In this document: in pieces, positions 62,946 to 64,000 of the stretch
Numbering within the stretch: the stretch's first letter is position 1
Layout: every line of letters starts with the position of its first letter
Assembly (NCBI RefSeq): GCF_000525835.1
Contig: NZ_AODD01000013.1
Span: 62,001 to 126,000 of the forward strand
Reading direction: 5' to 3'
From: Listeria grandensis FSL F6-0971
GTDB taxonomy: Bacteria; Bacillota; Bacilli; Lactobacillales; Listeriaceae
Length of the DNA: 64,000 nucleotides
The notes under the pieces: model-generated
Database searches by the model: none
What the model was told of the DNA's origin: nothing
Seen by the model: the letters and a program-made list of their open reading frames with translations, nothing else
Position numbers and translations under genes: made by a program

Positions 62946-63875
62946 TTAAAATAGGGCATATTCTGGATCGATTTTCTTCACGATGTAGTTTGTAAGCATG
63001 ACAAGTATGAAGCCGACAATCGACTGATAAAGCCCTGCCGCGGCACTCATACTGATGTCCCCAAGCGATGTTAAACCACGATAAACGTATGTATCGATAA
63101 CATCCGTCACTGGGAATAATGGCCCTGAATTTCGCGGAAGCTGGTAAAACAAGCCGAAATCAGAGTTGAAAATTTTGCCGACGTTTAGAATTGTTAGAAT
63201 GATAATCAGTGGTGTCAAAGCCGGAATCGTAACGTGGCGAATTTGTTGCCATTTGCCGGCGCCATCGATCATTGCGGCTTCGTAATAATTCCGATCAATA
63301 CCTGCAATCGCGGCTAAATAGACGATACTACCGTAGCCCATCCCCTTCCAAATGTTCATGAAAATCAGGATGAACGGCCAATAGTGTGGATCGCTATACC
63401 ACGAGATTGGATCGCCACCAAAGGAGACAATCAGCGAGTTAAGTAGTCCACTATCTTCACTCAAGAAACTGTAAAGGAAGTAGCTCACAACAACCCATGA
63501 CAGGAAGTAGGGAAATAGCATACCAGTTTGATACACTTTTGCCATGCGTTTGTTTACAAGACTGTTAAAGACGATCGCCAAAGCAACGCCCAAAAGGAGT
63601 CCCACGACAATAAAGACTAAGTTATAAAGTACGGTATTCCTTGTAATAATAAAGGCATCATCTGTTCTAAATAAAAACTTGAAATTTTCTAACCCTACCC
63701 AGTCACTACTCATTAGACTAGATATGAATCCGCTTCCATCTACACGGTAATCTTTAAAGGCAATCACAGTTCCAAACATCGGTAAATACGCAAAGATTAA
63801 AAACCATGCGACTCCTGGTAAAACCATGAATAACCAAATTTTATTCGCGTAGAGCTTTTTGAAGAACTTCTTCAA
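62946..63875 (-). CDS. ABC transporter permease, LplB/YteP type
   Basis: A 309-aa permease. Motifs: KIWLFMVLPGVAWFLIFAYLPMFGTVIAFKDYRVDGSGFISSLMSSDWVGLENFKFLF, GVALAIVFNSLVNKRMAKVYQTGMLFPYFLSWVVVSYFLYSFLSEDSGLLNSLIV, and the EAA loop YEAAMIDGAGKWQQIRHVTIPALTPLIIILTILNVG. The start is a TTG at 63875 with GGGGTGACACGAA upstream. First gene of the operon; a cre site lies 18 bases upstream. Confidence 0.92.
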   Translation of the reverse strand: MKKFFKKLYANKIWLFMVLPGVAWFLIFAYLPMFGTVIAFKDYRVDGSGFISSLMSSDWVGLENFKFLFRTDDAFIITRNTVLYNLVFIVVGLLLGVALAIVFNSLVNKRMAKVYQTGMLFPYFLSWVVVSYFLYSFLSEDSGLLNSLIVSFGGDPISWYSDPHYWPFILIFMNIWKGMGYGSIVYLAAIAGIDRNYYEAAMIDGAGKWQQIRHVTIPALTPLIIILTILNVGKIFNSDFGLFYQLPRNSGPLFPVTDVIDTYVYRGLTSLGDISMSAAAGLYQSIVGFILVMLTNYIVKKIDPEYALF

Positions 63876-63893
63876 TTCGTGTCACCCCGCTTT

Positions 63894-63907
63894 TGTAAGT
63901 GTTTTCA
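63894..63907 (-). promoter_or_regulatory. cre site before the LplB-type permease
   Basis: TGAAAACACTTACA on the minus strand matches the cre consensus TGWNANCGNTNWCA at 13 of 14 positions (CA instead of CG). Confidence 0.68.
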
Positions 63908-64000
63908 ACATACTAAGTGTACCTTTTTTAGGGGTATCGCGAATAGTGGGGGAAATATAGATTTGTGGACAAAATTAGGAAAGCACAAAAAGATGGACCA

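Overview
The window reads as a chromosomal segment of a low-GC Gram-positive, most likely a Listeriaceae member (inference). Supporting content: a mannose-class PTS operon behind a near-consensus sigma-54 promoter, two PrfA-like Crp/Fnr regulators, an Mga-type regulator beside a large secreted adhesin-like protein, a TPP-riboswitch thiamine-salvage operon (tenA-thiM-thiD-thiE), CcpA (cre) sites and strong AGGAGG ribosome binding sites. No species marker was examined and no search was run, so the species is not assigned.

Layout. 1-4.98 kb: a sugar ABC transporter (permease cut by the window edge, lipoprotein) with a GH13 sucrose-phosphorylase-family enzyme, divergent from a LacI regulator; an 18-bp palindrome sits inside the enzyme promoter. 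5-6.4 kb: two toxin-antitoxin-like pairs (RelB/ParD-like plus a frameshifted ParE; Phd plus a GNAT acetyltransferase). 6.5-12.4 kb: a VOC protein, a DUF1269 protein, a nucleotidyltransferase and an OppA-B-C transporter without ATPases. 12.4-13.5 kb: a phage-derived ArpU-like/BhlA-holin module with a LexA-like box. 13.6-17.7 kb: a MacB-type ATPase and a 1127-aa FtsX permease with a coiled-coil insert. 17.7-24 kb: two Crp/Fnr regulators, an Mga regulator and a 981-aa surface protein. 24-27.1 kb: thiamine salvage. 27.2-32.4 kb: UspA, EamA exporter, GT2/DUF6044 glycosylation pair, a PBECR4-like protein and a 52-bp tandem repeat. 32.5-35.1 kb: a broken beta-helix surface protein and an IS3-like remnant. 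35.2-44.8 kb: a membrane protein resembling PaxB/Pyr4 terpene cyclases, a NagB-like isomerase, PiT phosphate transporter, a broken amidase, CycA with a perfect cre, several GNATs, a methyltransferase and a 54-aa ORF/GNAT pair. 44.9-48.3 kb: mannose PTS. 48.5-50.5 kb: decayed DNA with a broken malY next to tRNA-Lys. 50.6-60.3 kb: GH2 glycosidase, purA, MmcQ/YjbR, a GH28-like beta-helix protein, DUF1801 and DUF975 proteins, and a BlaI/M56-PepSY sensor system. 60.3-64 kb: an LplABC-type sugar transporter with a cre site.

A caution for the whole window: at least eight genes are broken by apparent single-base shifts, mostly at short homopolymers and mostly as one extra base (lipoprotein near 1988, ParE near 5087, beta-helix protein near 33271 and 34352, amidase near 39741, ManZ near 46310, MalY near 49281, M56/PepSY near 58858). 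ManZ belongs to a main hexose uptake system, so sequencing or assembly error is the leading explanation for many of them; these genes should not be called dead without resequencing.

The most interesting units are the SOS-like ArpU/BhlA module, the BlaI/M56-PepSY sensor with its Asp-rich tail, the 54-aa ORF/GNAT pair, the Phd/GNAT pair behind a 26-bp palindrome, and the terpene-cyclase-like membrane protein.
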